A stretch of 15,533 nucleotides of DNA from JAVBUZ01 sp031554725 (GTDB lineage: Bacteria; Bacillota; Clostridia; Lachnospirales; Lachnospiraceae). The notes beneath the pieces are model-generated. The model did no database searches. It saw only the letters and a program-made list of their open reading frames with translations, and was not told where the DNA came from. Made by a program: the position numbers and the translations under genes. The stretch covers positions 1-15,533 of the forward strand of contig JAVBUZ010000227.1 in assembly GCA_031554725.1 (NCBI GenBank), written 5' to 3'. Of this stretch, positions 1 to 8,014 are shown one piece after another. Each line of letters starts with the position of its first letter. The stretch's first letter is position 1.

Positions 1-2
1 TG

Positions 3-1676
3 GCGGGAGTGGAAGAACCAGATGAGGGAAGTGTAATTACAGCAAATCATGTAGTAATACGTTATCTTTCTCAAAATCCTGTTTTTCAAGCTGAGGATAC
101 TGTGTTACAGGCGGTTCTTAGAGATAACCGAACCAAGGAAAATGAGTGGGGTTTGGAAAGTGATGCGAAATCAATGTTAACCAAGCTGGGGGTATATGAT
201 TTTGACCAAAAATGTGCACATCTTTCAGGGGGACAGAAAAAGCGACTTGCACTAGTATCGGTACTTTTATCTCCTGCGGATATATTAATTTTGGATGAGC
301 CTACAAACCATTTGGACAATGAGATGGCGGATTGGCTAGAAGAGACGTTGAAAAAACGTAAGGGAGCGCTTCTTATGGTTACTCATGATAGATATTTCTT
401 AGATAGCGTATCTAACCGCATCATTGAAATAGATAAGGGAAATGTGTATTCCTATGAAACCAATTATTCTGGATACTTAACGCTAAAGGCGGAGCGCGAA
501 GAAATGGCAGAAGCCTCAGAACGAAAGAGACAGTCTATTTTAAAGGTAGAGCTGGCATGGATGCAACGAGGAGCAAGAGCTAGATCTACAAAGCAAAAAG
601 CCCATATTCAAAGATATGAGGCTTTAAAGGAGCAGGCGGCGCCAATAAAGGACAAAAGTGTAGAGCTAGGTTCTGTGTCGTCAAGATTAGGAAGAACAAC
701 AGTTGAATTAGAGAACATCAGTAAGGCGTATGGAGAAAATGTTTTAATCAAAGACTTTTCCTATATTTTTCTGAAAGGGGATAGAGTAGGATTTATTGGA
801 AGAAACGGTTGTGGAAAAACAACGTTGATGAAGATTTTGACTGAAAGAGAGAATCCTGATAGTGGTGTACTAAATATTGGTCAAACCGTTAAAGTGGGTT
901 ATTATGCTCAGGAAATTACGGATGACCAAATGAAACCAGAAAAAAGAGTAATTGACTATATCAAAGATGTGGCAGAATATATTGAAACAGAAGATGGAAA
1001 GGTGACAGCATCTAAGATGCTAGAGAGATTTCTATTTGAGGGTGAAGATCAATATGGCTTGATTGGAAAGCTTTCGGGCGGCGAGAAACGAAGATTGAAC
1101 CTGCTCCGTGTATTGATGGGGGCACCTAATGTTTTGATATTGGATGAGCCTACCAATGATTTGGACATTGCTACTTTAACAATTTTAGAAGACTATTTGG
1201 ACTATTTCAACGGAATTGTTATTGTAGTATCTCATGATAGATACTTTTTAGACAGGACTGTGCGACGTATCTTCCATTTTGAAGAAGGTGGAGAGTTAAG
1301 GCAATATGAGGGTGGCTATACGGATTATGCAATTAGAAGAGAAGAAGAGGAACAAGAAACAGAGCAAGCGCAAGCTACGGTAAAAGCAGGTGGAGATAGC
1401 AACAAGGCAAAATGGAATGAGGGAAAAACAAAAAAACTTAAATTTACATTCCAAGAGCAAAAAGACTATGAAACCATCGAAAAAGATATTGCAAAGCTGG
1501 AAGAAAAGATTGAAGAAATTGAAAATAAGATACCACAATTTGCTAGTGACTTTATGAAGCTTAATGAATTGACAAATGAAAAAGAAAAGACGGAACAGCA
1601 GCTTGAAGAGAAGATGGAGCGCTGGATGTACTTGGAAGATTTAGCGGCAAGAATTAAGCAGGGGGAAATGGTATAA
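3..1676 (+). CDS. ABC-F family ATPase, Uup-like (5' truncated)
   Basis: This is a soluble tandem ATPase of the ABC-F family. Members act at the ribosome or on DNA intermediates rather than in transport. The reading frame is open to the left window edge, so the GTG at position 9 is not a real start. The first Walker A is missing because it lies outside the window. Numbering from that GTG, the first ABC half keeps the Q-loop (YLSQ, about 19-22), LSGGQ (72-76), Walker B with DEPTNHLD (about 92-103) and the switch His126. The inter-domain linker (about 160-215) has the ELAWMQRGARAR stretch typical of Uup. The second ABC domain has GRNGCGKT (264-271), LSGGE (355-359), DEPTNDLD (379-386) and His409. 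A charged C-terminal coiled coil (about 445-552) also matches Uup. Four bases separate its stop from the next gene. No membrane segments are present. The family call is firm; Uup-type is likely. Confidence 0.93.
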   Translation, partial: AGVEEPDEGSVITANHVVIRYLSQNPVFQAEDTVLQAVLRDNRTKENEWGLESDAKSMLTKLGVYDFDQKCAHLSGGQKKRLALVSVLLSPADILILDEPTNHLDNEMADWLEETLKKRKGALLMVTHDRYFLDSVSNRIIEIDKGNVYSYETNYSGYLTLKAEREEMAEASERKRQSILKVELAWMQRGARARSTKQKAHIQRYEALKEQAAPIKDKSVELGSVSSRLGRTTVELENISKAYGENVLIKDFSYIFLKGDRVGFIGRNGCGKTTLMKILTERENPDSGVLNIGQTVKVGYYAQEITDDQMKPEKRVIDYIKDVAEYIETEDGKVTASKMLERFLFEGEDQYGLIGKLSGGEKRRLNLLRVLMGAPNVLILDEPTNDLDIATLTILEDYLDYFNGIVIVVSHDRYFLDRTVRRIFHFEEGGELRQYEGGYTDYAIRREEEEQETEQAQATVKAGGDSNKAKWNEGKTKKLKFTFQEQKDYETIEKDIAKLEEKIEEIENKIPQFASDFMKLNELTNEKEKTEQQLEEKMERWMYLEDLAARIKQGEMV

Positions 1677-1680
1677 AAGT

Positions 1681-3465
1681 ATGGATGCTTTAAAAATAAT
1701 TGAAAAAAAAGAGAAGAGATTTCAAAAAAAAGAATATAACAGAAAAGGGAAAAAGAATTTTGTTATCAAAAAAGGAAAAATTCCCGTTATGATTTCGGCG
1801 CCCCATGCGGTAAATCATTTTCGAGAAGGGAAATGCAAATACGCGGAGCGCTATACTGGCGGAATTGCGCGGTATTTAAAAAAGGAGCTTGGTTGCCATA
1901 TAATCTATACGACAAGATATATGCAGGCAGATGTAAATTTTGATGACGAAAACGAGTGCAATTATAAAACGGAATTACTAAAGTATGTTGAAGAGAATCA
2001 TATAAAGGTACTGATTGATCTACATGGAGCGGCAGCAACACGGGAAAGTGCAGTGGAATTGGGAACTGGTGATGAAAATCATATCTCGTTGCAAGGATAT
2101 GGTTTTATTGCGCTTATTTTTAAGCTTATTTTTGAAAAAAAATTAAACGATGACAATGCAAATATAGATGTGAACAAAGTATTTGCTGCGACCAATCCAA
2201 ATACGATAAGTAGGTATATTTCTTCCAAAGCGCATATTCCTTGTATGCAGTTAGAGATAAATGAAAAATATAGAAAAATGGATCATAAAGAGCACTTTGT
2301 GCAGATGCTTGCAGGAATAAAGGCATTTGTGGAGATTCTAAAGGATATAGATTGGGATGCCCAGAGCATATCTGTATGTAGAGCAAAAAGGCGTAAGGTT
2401 CATTTCCCACAAAATGAGATAGAAATTAGCAAATGCGCCCAGGAAAATCTTAAGGATAATGATGTTAGTTGGATTCAGGGGCCGCTAGGGAATGTAGAAT
2501 TTGCTAAGATGAAGAAGCAGGATAATGTAGGTGAAGATGAGATATATTTAACCAATCGACTTATCGACCAGTTATTTGGAGCGCAAGCATCAAAGGGAAA
2601 CGATTTTGAGAACCAACCTGTGCTTATATATCAATATGAAAGCAAAAACTATGGAGTAGGACAACCTACGGCAGGAATAAATGAGATTAGGGTCTCAACG
2701 GATCTTTTTACTAGCTTGGGAGAAGAAAAGGAAAAATATGATTACTTGCTCTATTCAGCAGATAAAGGCTCAAGAATGTATTTGAAGCTAGTGGACTATG
2801 GATCGGAGAAAAGACAAAGAGTTCTTATGCCTCGCTATTATAGAGTGCTTACGGGTATTGAGAAAGCTAAAACGGAAGATGCGGCTGAAAATAAAAAAGA
2901 GCAAAACGTAAAAATATTGAAAGTTCCAAAGCAAAAAAGCCAACTTACTTTAAAGGCAATGTGGAAGTGGATAGGGGAATTTGTCTTATCAAAATTTATA
3001 GGTTCCGTAGAATTTGACTTGGAGGTATGCTTTCCTAGAATTGCGGATGAAAATAATATGACAGCAAGATTGTCGGCTGATATGATGAAGCTATTAGGTG
3101 TTTCGGAGAATGACAAAATAGAGATACGCTTTGGAGAAAAGAAAGAAAGCGTGCGTGTATTGGAAATCACAAACGAGGACGATAAGCTTGGAGATAAAGA
3201 TATGCTAGTGGGTATTCCCGCAGAAGCAAGAAGAGAGCTAGGGGCTTTCCCGGGTGATATAGTTAGCGTCCGACGTGACAAATGGTATACCTTTACGAGA
3301 AATATTAATCAACAGTTGTTTGCTATATTTGGAACAGTTTTAACCATTGTAACATTAAGTGAAGGGATGTTAATGAGAACGATATTGTGCGCAATATCTA
3401 TTCCTTTTGTTATATATGTAACATTTGCGGAGGAAAGGGTTAAAGTTAAAAAATGCAAAAAATAA
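1681..3465 (+). CDS. N-formylglutamate amidohydrolase-like protein with C-terminal barrel domain and two membrane helices
   Basis: This is a 594-residue protein. Residues about 30-225 resemble the N-formylglutamate amidohydrolase/deformylase family, which are zinc-dependent amide hydrolases. Visible motifs are ISAPHA (His42), YAERYTGG (Glu57), LIDLHG (Asp113, His115) and MQLEIN (Glu192), which could supply metal ligands and a catalytic glutamate. A middle part (about 230-400) has no family I recognise. Residues about 445-532 contain two similar halves, LSADMMKLLGVSENDKIEI and IPAEARRELGAFPGDIVSV, recalling double-psi beta-barrels of the Cdc48/VAT N-domain type; this is tentative. Two hydrophobic helices (about 546-562 and 566-582) followed by a basic tail (VKVKKCKK) suggest C-terminal membrane anchoring. 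There is no N-terminal signal peptide, so the hydrolase part may face the cytoplasm. The ATG at 1681 follows an AGGGGG stretch (1660-1665) at a rather long spacing. The gene overlaps the ATP-grasp gene by 13 bases, which implies a joint function. Substrate unknown. Confidence 0.7.
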   Translation: MDALKIIEKKEKRFQKKEYNRKGKKNFVIKKGKIPVMISAPHAVNHFREGKCKYAERYTGGIARYLKKELGCHIIYTTRYMQADVNFDDENECNYKTELLKYVEENHIKVLIDLHGAAATRESAVELGTGDENHISLQGYGFIALIFKLIFEKKLNDDNANIDVNKVFAATNPNTISRYISSKAHIPCMQLEINEKYRKMDHKEHFVQMLAGIKAFVEILKDIDWDAQSISVCRAKRRKVHFPQNEIEISKCAQENLKDNDVSWIQGPLGNVEFAKMKKQDNVGEDEIYLTNRLIDQLFGAQASKGNDFENQPVLIYQYESKNYGVGQPTAGINEIRVSTDLFTSLGEEKEKYDYLLYSADKGSRMYLKLVDYGSEKRQRVLMPRYYRVLTGIEKAKTEDAAENKKEQNVKILKVPKQKSQLTLKAMWKWIGEFVLSKFIGSVEFDLEVCFPRIADENNMTARLSADMMKLLGVSENDKIEIRFGEKKESVRVLEITNEDDKLGDKDMLVGIPAEARRELGAFPGDIVSVRRDKWYTFTRNINQQLFAIFGTVLTIVTLSEGMLMRTILCAISIPFVIYVTFAEERVKVKKCKK

Positions 3466-4310
3466 GTGGTTATATTATAGAAAAATATAATAATATGGCA
3501 GATGCATATACCTGTAGAAGGATGAAAGAGGAAGCCGAAAAAAGAGGGATTTCCATTCGGATTTTGGGAGTATGTGATAGCTCCATAACAGCAGACGGAA
3601 TTTTTAACTTGGGAAGCAAGCTGGAAGCAAGGGATTTTCTGATAAACCGATATAAGGGCGGAAACATAAAGTCACAGATAAATACGCTAGTTAAAAGGCA
3701 GTATAATGAGCATGACATCTTTAGCAGATATGTAAATAAATACAATCAGGTAAAAGACTTGAAACTCAGCTGCTGCATCATTCCGGATTACATATTGACA
3801 ACATTAGCAACAAATTATCAAGAAATTGTATCAGCCTTGGGGAGTCCTTTTGTAATGAAAGGCTTGGAAGGCTCTCAAGGAAATGAAGTTTTTCTCATTA
3901 GCAATGAAGGGGAATATGCTGAGTATAGAGAAAAGTGGAAGACAACAAAGGAATGGCTAATGGAAAGATTTATTGAGTCTAGCTATGGACGAGATATTCG
4001 ATTTTATAGTATTCGTGGAGAAGTAATTGCATGTATGACTAGAGAAGCAGTGAGCGGCTTTAAGGCAAACGTTGCCCTTGGAGCAGAAGTCCGCAAACTG
4101 GAGATAAGCGAAGATATTCGCCAGACAGCTAAGGAGATCTATCAACAGACCCAGTTGGACTTTTTAGGAATTGATTTATTATTTGGCGAAGAAAAGCCCT
4201 ATTTTTGCGAAATTAATGTAATGCCTGGAATTGAAGGAATGGAGAGGGCGACGGGAGTGAATGTTGCTGGGTGCATTATTGATACCATAGCGGAGGATTT
4301 CGAACGTTGA
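3453..4310 (+). CDS. RimK/LysX-like ATP-grasp amide ligase
   Basis: This 285-residue enzyme belongs to the ATP-grasp superfamily, which joins a carboxylate to an amine through an acyl phosphate. The pattern fits the RimK/LysX/alpha-L-glutamate ligase branch. Seen are the ATP-binding lysine strand PFVMKGLEGSQGNEVFLI (132-149, Lys136), the GRDIRFY block (179-185) followed by a RimK-like SGFKANVALGA (201-211), Asp241 in FLGIDLL, and the metal-binding FCEINVMPG (251-259, Glu253 and Asn255). The length is normal for the family. The ATG at 3453 overlaps the upstream gene and lies downstream of GGAGGAAAGGG (3429-3439). A second Met at residue 15 is possible, but the first is preferred because it keeps the N-terminal strand ISGYIIE. 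The gene's stop overlaps the start of the FolC-like ligase, so the two are probably translationally coupled. Cyanophycin synthetase fuses the same two enzyme classes. The substrate cannot be read from the sequence. Confidence 0.88.
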   Translation: MQKISGYIIEKYNNMADAYTCRRMKEEAEKRGISIRILGVCDSSITADGIFNLGSKLEARDFLINRYKGGNIKSQINTLVKRQYNEHDIFSRYVNKYNQVKDLKLSCCIIPDYILTTLATNYQEIVSALGSPFVMKGLEGSQGNEVFLISNEGEYAEYREKWKTTKEWLMERFIESSYGRDIRFYSIRGEVIACMTREAVSGFKANVALGAEVRKLEISEDIRQTAKEIYQQTQLDFLGIDLLFGEEKPYFCEINVMPGIEGMERATGVNVAGCIIDTIAEDFER

Positions 4311-5611
4311 ACAAAAAAGAGGCAGAGGATTTAGTATATAAGTCGTATCTAAAGGCAAAAAAGCATCAAAATTATAATGATAGTGATTCAAATAAAAGGA
4401 CACCTGAATTATCAAGAAAAATGATAAGAGAAAAAGCAAAAACGCCATGTGTTGTGATTACTGGAAGTAAGGGAAAAGGCTCCGTTGCAAATATGATTTC
4501 GCAGATACTGCAGTCGCAATATAGAGTAGGATTGTTGACTAGCCCTCATATGGTAGATTTTTGTGAGCGATTCAAAATGAATGGCAAGGATATCTCGGAT
4601 GAGGACTTTGTTAAATATATGAGTGCTATCAAACCAGAAATTGATGCAATTGAAGCTGAAATAGCAGAGAATGTATGCATTAGTCCCATTGGAATTCAGG
4701 TAGCACTTGGATTACAGTATTTTAACTGTGAGAAAACAGATTTTAATGTTTTTGAATGTGGAAAAGGTGCTAGGTACGATGATGTAAATAATGTGCTACA
4801 TGAATACGCGGTAATTAATAGTATATTTTTAGAGCACACGCGGGAACTAGGAGAAACACTTGAGGAAATTGCAGCGGATAAATCCGACGTAATTACAGGA
4901 GAGCAGAAATGCGTTTACATTGCGCAGCAAAAACCTGAGGTATTAGAGGTTATTAAGAAGAGGGCAGAGGAAACGAAGGTTCCTCTAAAAGTCTATGGAG
5001 TCGATTTTAAAGCGGATAATATTCGCTATAGCCATCGAGGAATGCTTTTTGATGTTGTCGTAGAAGGGGAGGTATATAGAGACATTTCAATCCCTCTGCT
5101 GGGAGAACATCAGGCAAAGAACTGTGCGTTAGCAATGGCTTTATGTAAGGATGTTTTAGAAACAATCAATGTGGAAGCTATTAGACAAAAGTTAAATGAG
5201 CTTGAATGGCCAGGGAGGATGGAAGTAATTAGCAGCTTCCCATTTGTTATGTTGGATGCATGTATAAACCAAGAAAGTTGTGAAGATATAAGGCTGGTTA
5301 TTAAGTATCTAAATCTTTCAAATATAACTTTAGTAGTGGGAATACCAAATGATAAGGATTATGCGGGCGTAGTTAAAAGGATGCAAGATTTAACTAAGAG
5401 TATAATTCTTACTAGATCACAAAATCCTCATTATGTGTTTACCTCGGTGCAGAAAGAAACTCTGGCCCAGCAAGGAATTGAGACACTATGGATAGATGAG
5501 CTTGAAGAGGCAATAGGTAAGGCAAAAGAAATTGGGAATCCGATAGTAATATTAGGAACAACAGCAATAGTTTCTGATGTAAAGAAGTTGCAATTGCGTG
5601 GAGACTTATAA
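4307..5611 (+). CDS. FolC/Mur ligase-family amide ligase, non-canonical
   Basis: This is a 434-residue ATP-dependent ligase of the Mur/folylpolyglutamate synthase superfamily. The P-loop is TGSKGKGSV (52-60), followed by TSPH (78-81), FECGKGARYDDVN (149-161; FolC has a similar E-G-GGR-D-TN block), FLEHTRELGETLEEIAADK (174-192), LGEHQAKN (265-272) and WPGRMEVI (301-308). The FolC DGAHNP-type motif is instead DACINQES (317-324), so the usual His is replaced. Together with the ATP-grasp partner, this argues against ordinary folate polyglutamylation and for another acidic or amino-acid substrate; that step is inference. The start is TTG at 4307, whose last two bases form the upstream stop (TTGA). 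GGAGG at 4292-4296, 10 bases before it, supports the choice. The gene ends just before a long bidirectional terminator. Automatic pipelines would probably call it folylpolyglutamate synthase, which I consider doubtful. Confidence 0.87.
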   Translation: MNKKEAEDLVYKSYLKAKKHQNYNDSDSNKRTPELSRKMIREKAKTPCVVITGSKGKGSVANMISQILQSQYRVGLLTSPHMVDFCERFKMNGKDISDEDFVKYMSAIKPEIDAIEAEIAENVCISPIGIQVALGLQYFNCEKTDFNVFECGKGARYDDVNNVLHEYAVINSIFLEHTRELGETLEEIAADKSDVITGEQKCVYIAQQKPEVLEVIKKRAEETKVPLKVYGVDFKADNIRYSHRGMLFDVVVEGEVYRDISIPLLGEHQAKNCALAMALCKDVLETINVEAIRQKLNELEWPGRMEVISSFPFVMLDACINQESCEDIRLVIKYLNLSNITLVVGIPNDKDYAGVVKRMQDLTKSIILTRSQNPHYVFTSVQKETLAQQGIETLWIDELEEAIGKAKEIGNPIVILGTTAIVSDVKKLQLRGDL

Positions 5612-5627
5612 AAGATAAGAACATATT

Positions 5628-5685
5628 AAAATATAGGGTTATAAGTGCCTTTCTGAAAGAGAGGTACCTATAACCCTATATTTTT
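5628..5685. terminator. Bidirectional rho-independent terminator
   Basis: An inverted repeat lies between the convergent FolC-like gene and the GH74 gene. The left arm (5628-5649) pairs with the right arm (5663-5684) over 22 positions, with one A-C mismatch (5644/5668) and one G-T wobble (5647/5665), around a 13-base loop. A T-run (5681-5685) follows on the + strand. The A-run at 5628-5631 gives a T-run on the - strand, so both transcripts could end here. The right arm reaches the GH74 stop codon. Confidence 0.85.
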
Positions 5686-8014
5686 ATTGTTTCATGTCCC
5701 CGTAAATAGCGCCTAAGGAACCCGTGGCAAGGTAAAAACGTCCAAAGGTGCGGCAGTCGCCATCTATGCTATTGATATCACCAAACATTTGCTTGCTTGT
5801 GTTTATGCGTTCCCAGCTTGCACCTTGATTTAGAGAACGGAAGAAGCCATATTCTTTATCTAAGGTTCCGCAGATATATAGGGCCTTGTCTTCGGCAAAA
5901 TAGTCACCACCTTGTCGAAGGATACCAAGACCTAAGCGATACACGGCATTTCCTGCGGCAGTAATTGGAGTAAGGCGGAGAGTATCTGCCGCAATATCAT
6001 ACGTCATTTTCCATAATCCATGTGTACCTGCGGCAATATATAGATTTCCTTCCTTGCCGGATTCTACCCGAATTTCGGTTTTGTTTGCACAATCAATTAG
6101 TCCAAAGTTAATTGCAGGGAAAGCTTTGGGAGTTTCCTTTTCGTGAAAGGAGGCTCCGCCATCTTTACTTATATAGACTTGAGAATTTTCGCCAAACCCA
6201 TACATAAGGGAAGAGTTTACTCTGTCAGCATATACTTTGAGGAGTAAGGAGTTTGCTCTCTCGGTGGCGCTATTATTAATTTGGTTACCGTTTTTATCAT
6301 AAACGGTAACTAATTTGAAGGTTTCACCCCCATCGCTGCTATGAAGAACAGCATCGATAGGAAGGGATATAATGTGAGCAACGGACCAAACAATATGCCT
6401 GCAATCGGGTGACATTGCAACCCAGCCGGAATTTACATTTGGGTTTTCAATATCATGAAGTAGCTGATCGGTTTTGGGAGAAAGTCCAAAAGGCATGGGT
6501 AGACGGCGGAAGGTCTTGCATTGATCGGTACTTAAAATAAGCCCACCCTTTGTTTTGCCAGTCCAATTTCCTCTTGGGGTAACAATAACTGTTTCAGGAT
6601 AAAGATCTGAGAAATCGGCATTGATACAGGTTATGTATCGGTTTCCGTCAGAATCTGCAAAGGAATTATCGCAAGGTGCACTTAAGTCACGGAAAGCAAA
6701 ACCGCCTAAATCTCCCAAAATATCAAGGACCTGAACCTCGCCGGAAGGAAGGCTGTAGATATTTAAATGAACGGTCTCTTCGATTCCATCACACCAATCG
6801 GAGAAAACGACAGTTTCCTCTGTAAAGTTATGAGAAACAAAAACTCCGGTGCCAGAATTAAACCATAATTCATCGGGATTAAATGGATTTAATTTTATAT
6901 CACTTAGCCAATGAATTAGATTGTGACCACCATTGCATTCGGGACGCATATAAGGTGCACGAAACTCCATCTTTCCTATTTTTAAGTCCCAGAGGACAGG
7001 TTTCCAAGTGTTTCCATAGTCATAAGAAACAAAAATCATGTCGCCATCATCTTTACAAAGCGTAGAACAAGCAAGCATTCCTTCTTTTTGTGGACAAGAG
7101 GTGATACCACTAAAGCCATAATCTAACAATGGTGCACTTTCTTTATCAGGAGTAATGTCTGTAAAGGTAGAGATGTGTCCCTCTTCATCAAAGCTATAGC
7201 GAAGAACCTTTCCGGCAATTGTGTCACCGGAATCACAGCTATACCCGTTCTCAACAACATAGGAGCGTCTTCCTGTTACAGCTAACGTGATATATAAATA
7301 GGTACCGTCAAAGTCATAACGCTGCGCAACTAAGCCAGCTAAGCGTGAATCAGGAATGTCAAAGCTTTCAGGCATAGCAAGTGGAGCAAAAGAAGCTCCT
7401 TTATCATAGGAAATATATAAACTATGTCCACGAACGTGCTCTTTCTTATTAGCTAGTCCAGCAGTACCCGCAAGGATGGTATTGCCATCTTTAGATACCC
7501 AAACAAGAGTCAGCCACTCCTCGCCATTTATATCTAGCTTTTCCCAGGTTTCACCTAGATTATGGCTACGAAGAAGTCCACCTTTTTGACTGGCAAAATA
7601 AAGGGTATTGGAGTCAGAAGGGTCAACAACTAAGCGGAAGCCCGTGCCTCGGCCGTTAAGATTTCCATGTACTAAGGTTGGAATGGTGCGATAGGTAAAA
7701 TGCTCGCCAAAATCATTAGAAATAGCGAGGGCACCAGTTTCCTGACCGTTTATTCCACTAGCAATATAGAGACTGCTAGGATTTTTTTCATCTAAAGCAA
7801 TAGCGGTAGGATAAGTCTCGCTTAAATCATGCATGGTAACATGGGTATTAAGACTAGTCCAACGCTTGTCAGTATAAGAATAACGATAGGTTCCGCCAAT
7901 ATCGGTACGAATGTAAAGAATATCGGGAGTTTCCTTTGAAAATAGAAAGCCTGTGACGTAGCCACCTCCAGGGATAGGTAAGTTTTTATATTCATAAGGT
8001 ATGGTATTGTGCAT
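5684..8014 (-). CDS. GH74 family xyloglucan-active glycoside hydrolase, cytoplasmic
   Basis: This 776-residue protein aligns by eye along its whole length with GH74 enzymes (xyloglucan endo-glucanases and oligoxyloglucan reducing-end-specific cellobiohydrolases). These cleave the beta-1,4-glucan backbone of xyloglucan. The N-terminal block PIPGGGYVTG...YIRTDIGGTYRY (13-45) carries the likely catalytic Asp38. The second catalytic Asp is probably Asp435 in ILGDLGGFAFRD (432-443), just after GIEETVHLNIYSLPSG. Asp-box/BNR repeats of two seven-bladed propellers recur at about 99-106, 148-157, 201-209, 329-337, 558-566, 615-623 and 726-734. The C-terminus (about 745-773) also has the typical GH74 ending. 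There is no signal peptide, carbohydrate-binding module or dockerin, so it probably acts inside the cell on imported oligosaccharides. The ATG at 8014 is set by GGAGG six bases upstream (8021-8025 on the + strand). It is monocistronic here, and its base composition looks more GC-rich than the flanking genes. Confidence 0.93.
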   Translation of the reverse strand: MHNTIPYEYKNLPIPGGGYVTGFLFSKETPDILYIRTDIGGTYRYSYTDKRWTSLNTHVTMHDLSETYPTAIALDEKNPSSLYIASGINGQETGALAISNDFGEHFTYRTIPTLVHGNLNGRGTGFRLVVDPSDSNTLYFASQKGGLLRSHNLGETWEKLDINGEEWLTLVWVSKDGNTILAGTAGLANKKEHVRGHSLYISYDKGASFAPLAMPESFDIPDSRLAGLVAQRYDFDGTYLYITLAVTGRRSYVVENGYSCDSGDTIAGKVLRYSFDEEGHISTFTDITPDKESAPLLDYGFSGITSCPQKEGMLACSTLCKDDGDMIFVSYDYGNTWKPVLWDLKIGKMEFRAPYMRPECNGGHNLIHWLSDIKLNPFNPDELWFNSGTGVFVSHNFTEETVVFSDWCDGIEETVHLNIYSLPSGEVQVLDILGDLGGFAFRDLSAPCDNSFADSDGNRYITCINADFSDLYPETVIVTPRGNWTGKTKGGLILSTDQCKTFRRLPMPFGLSPKTDQLLHDIENPNVNSGWVAMSPDCRHIVWSVAHIISLPIDAVLHSSDGGETFKLVTVYDKNGNQINNSATERANSLLLKVYADRVNSSLMYGFGENSQVYISKDGGASFHEKETPKAFPAINFGLIDCANKTEIRVESGKEGNLYIAAGTHGLWKMTYDIAADTLRLTPITAAGNAVYRLGLGILRQGGDYFAEDKALYICGTLDKEYGFFRSLNQGASWERINTSKQMFGDINSIDGDCRTFGRFYLATGSLGAIYGDMKQ

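Noticed and set aside
9..11. GTG as the real start of the ABC-F gene
   Set aside because: The frame is open upstream to the window edge and the first Walker A is missing, so the gene is truncated and the true start lies outside.
2838..3281. 147-codon open frame on the - strand inside the amide hydrolase-like gene
   Set aside because: It lies wholly within a well-supported + strand gene, has Ser/Phe-rich composition typical of an antisense shadow, and has no recognisable motif.
3453..4310. Ribosomal protein S6 glutamate ligase (rimK) as a specific name
   Set aside because: Only superfamily-level motifs are visible. Context with a Mur-like ligase points away from ribosome modification, so no symbol was given.
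4307..5611. Annotation as ordinary folylpolyglutamate synthase (folC)
   Set aside because: The fold is right, but the DGAHNP-type motif is altered and the gene is coupled to an ATP-grasp ligase rather than folate genes.
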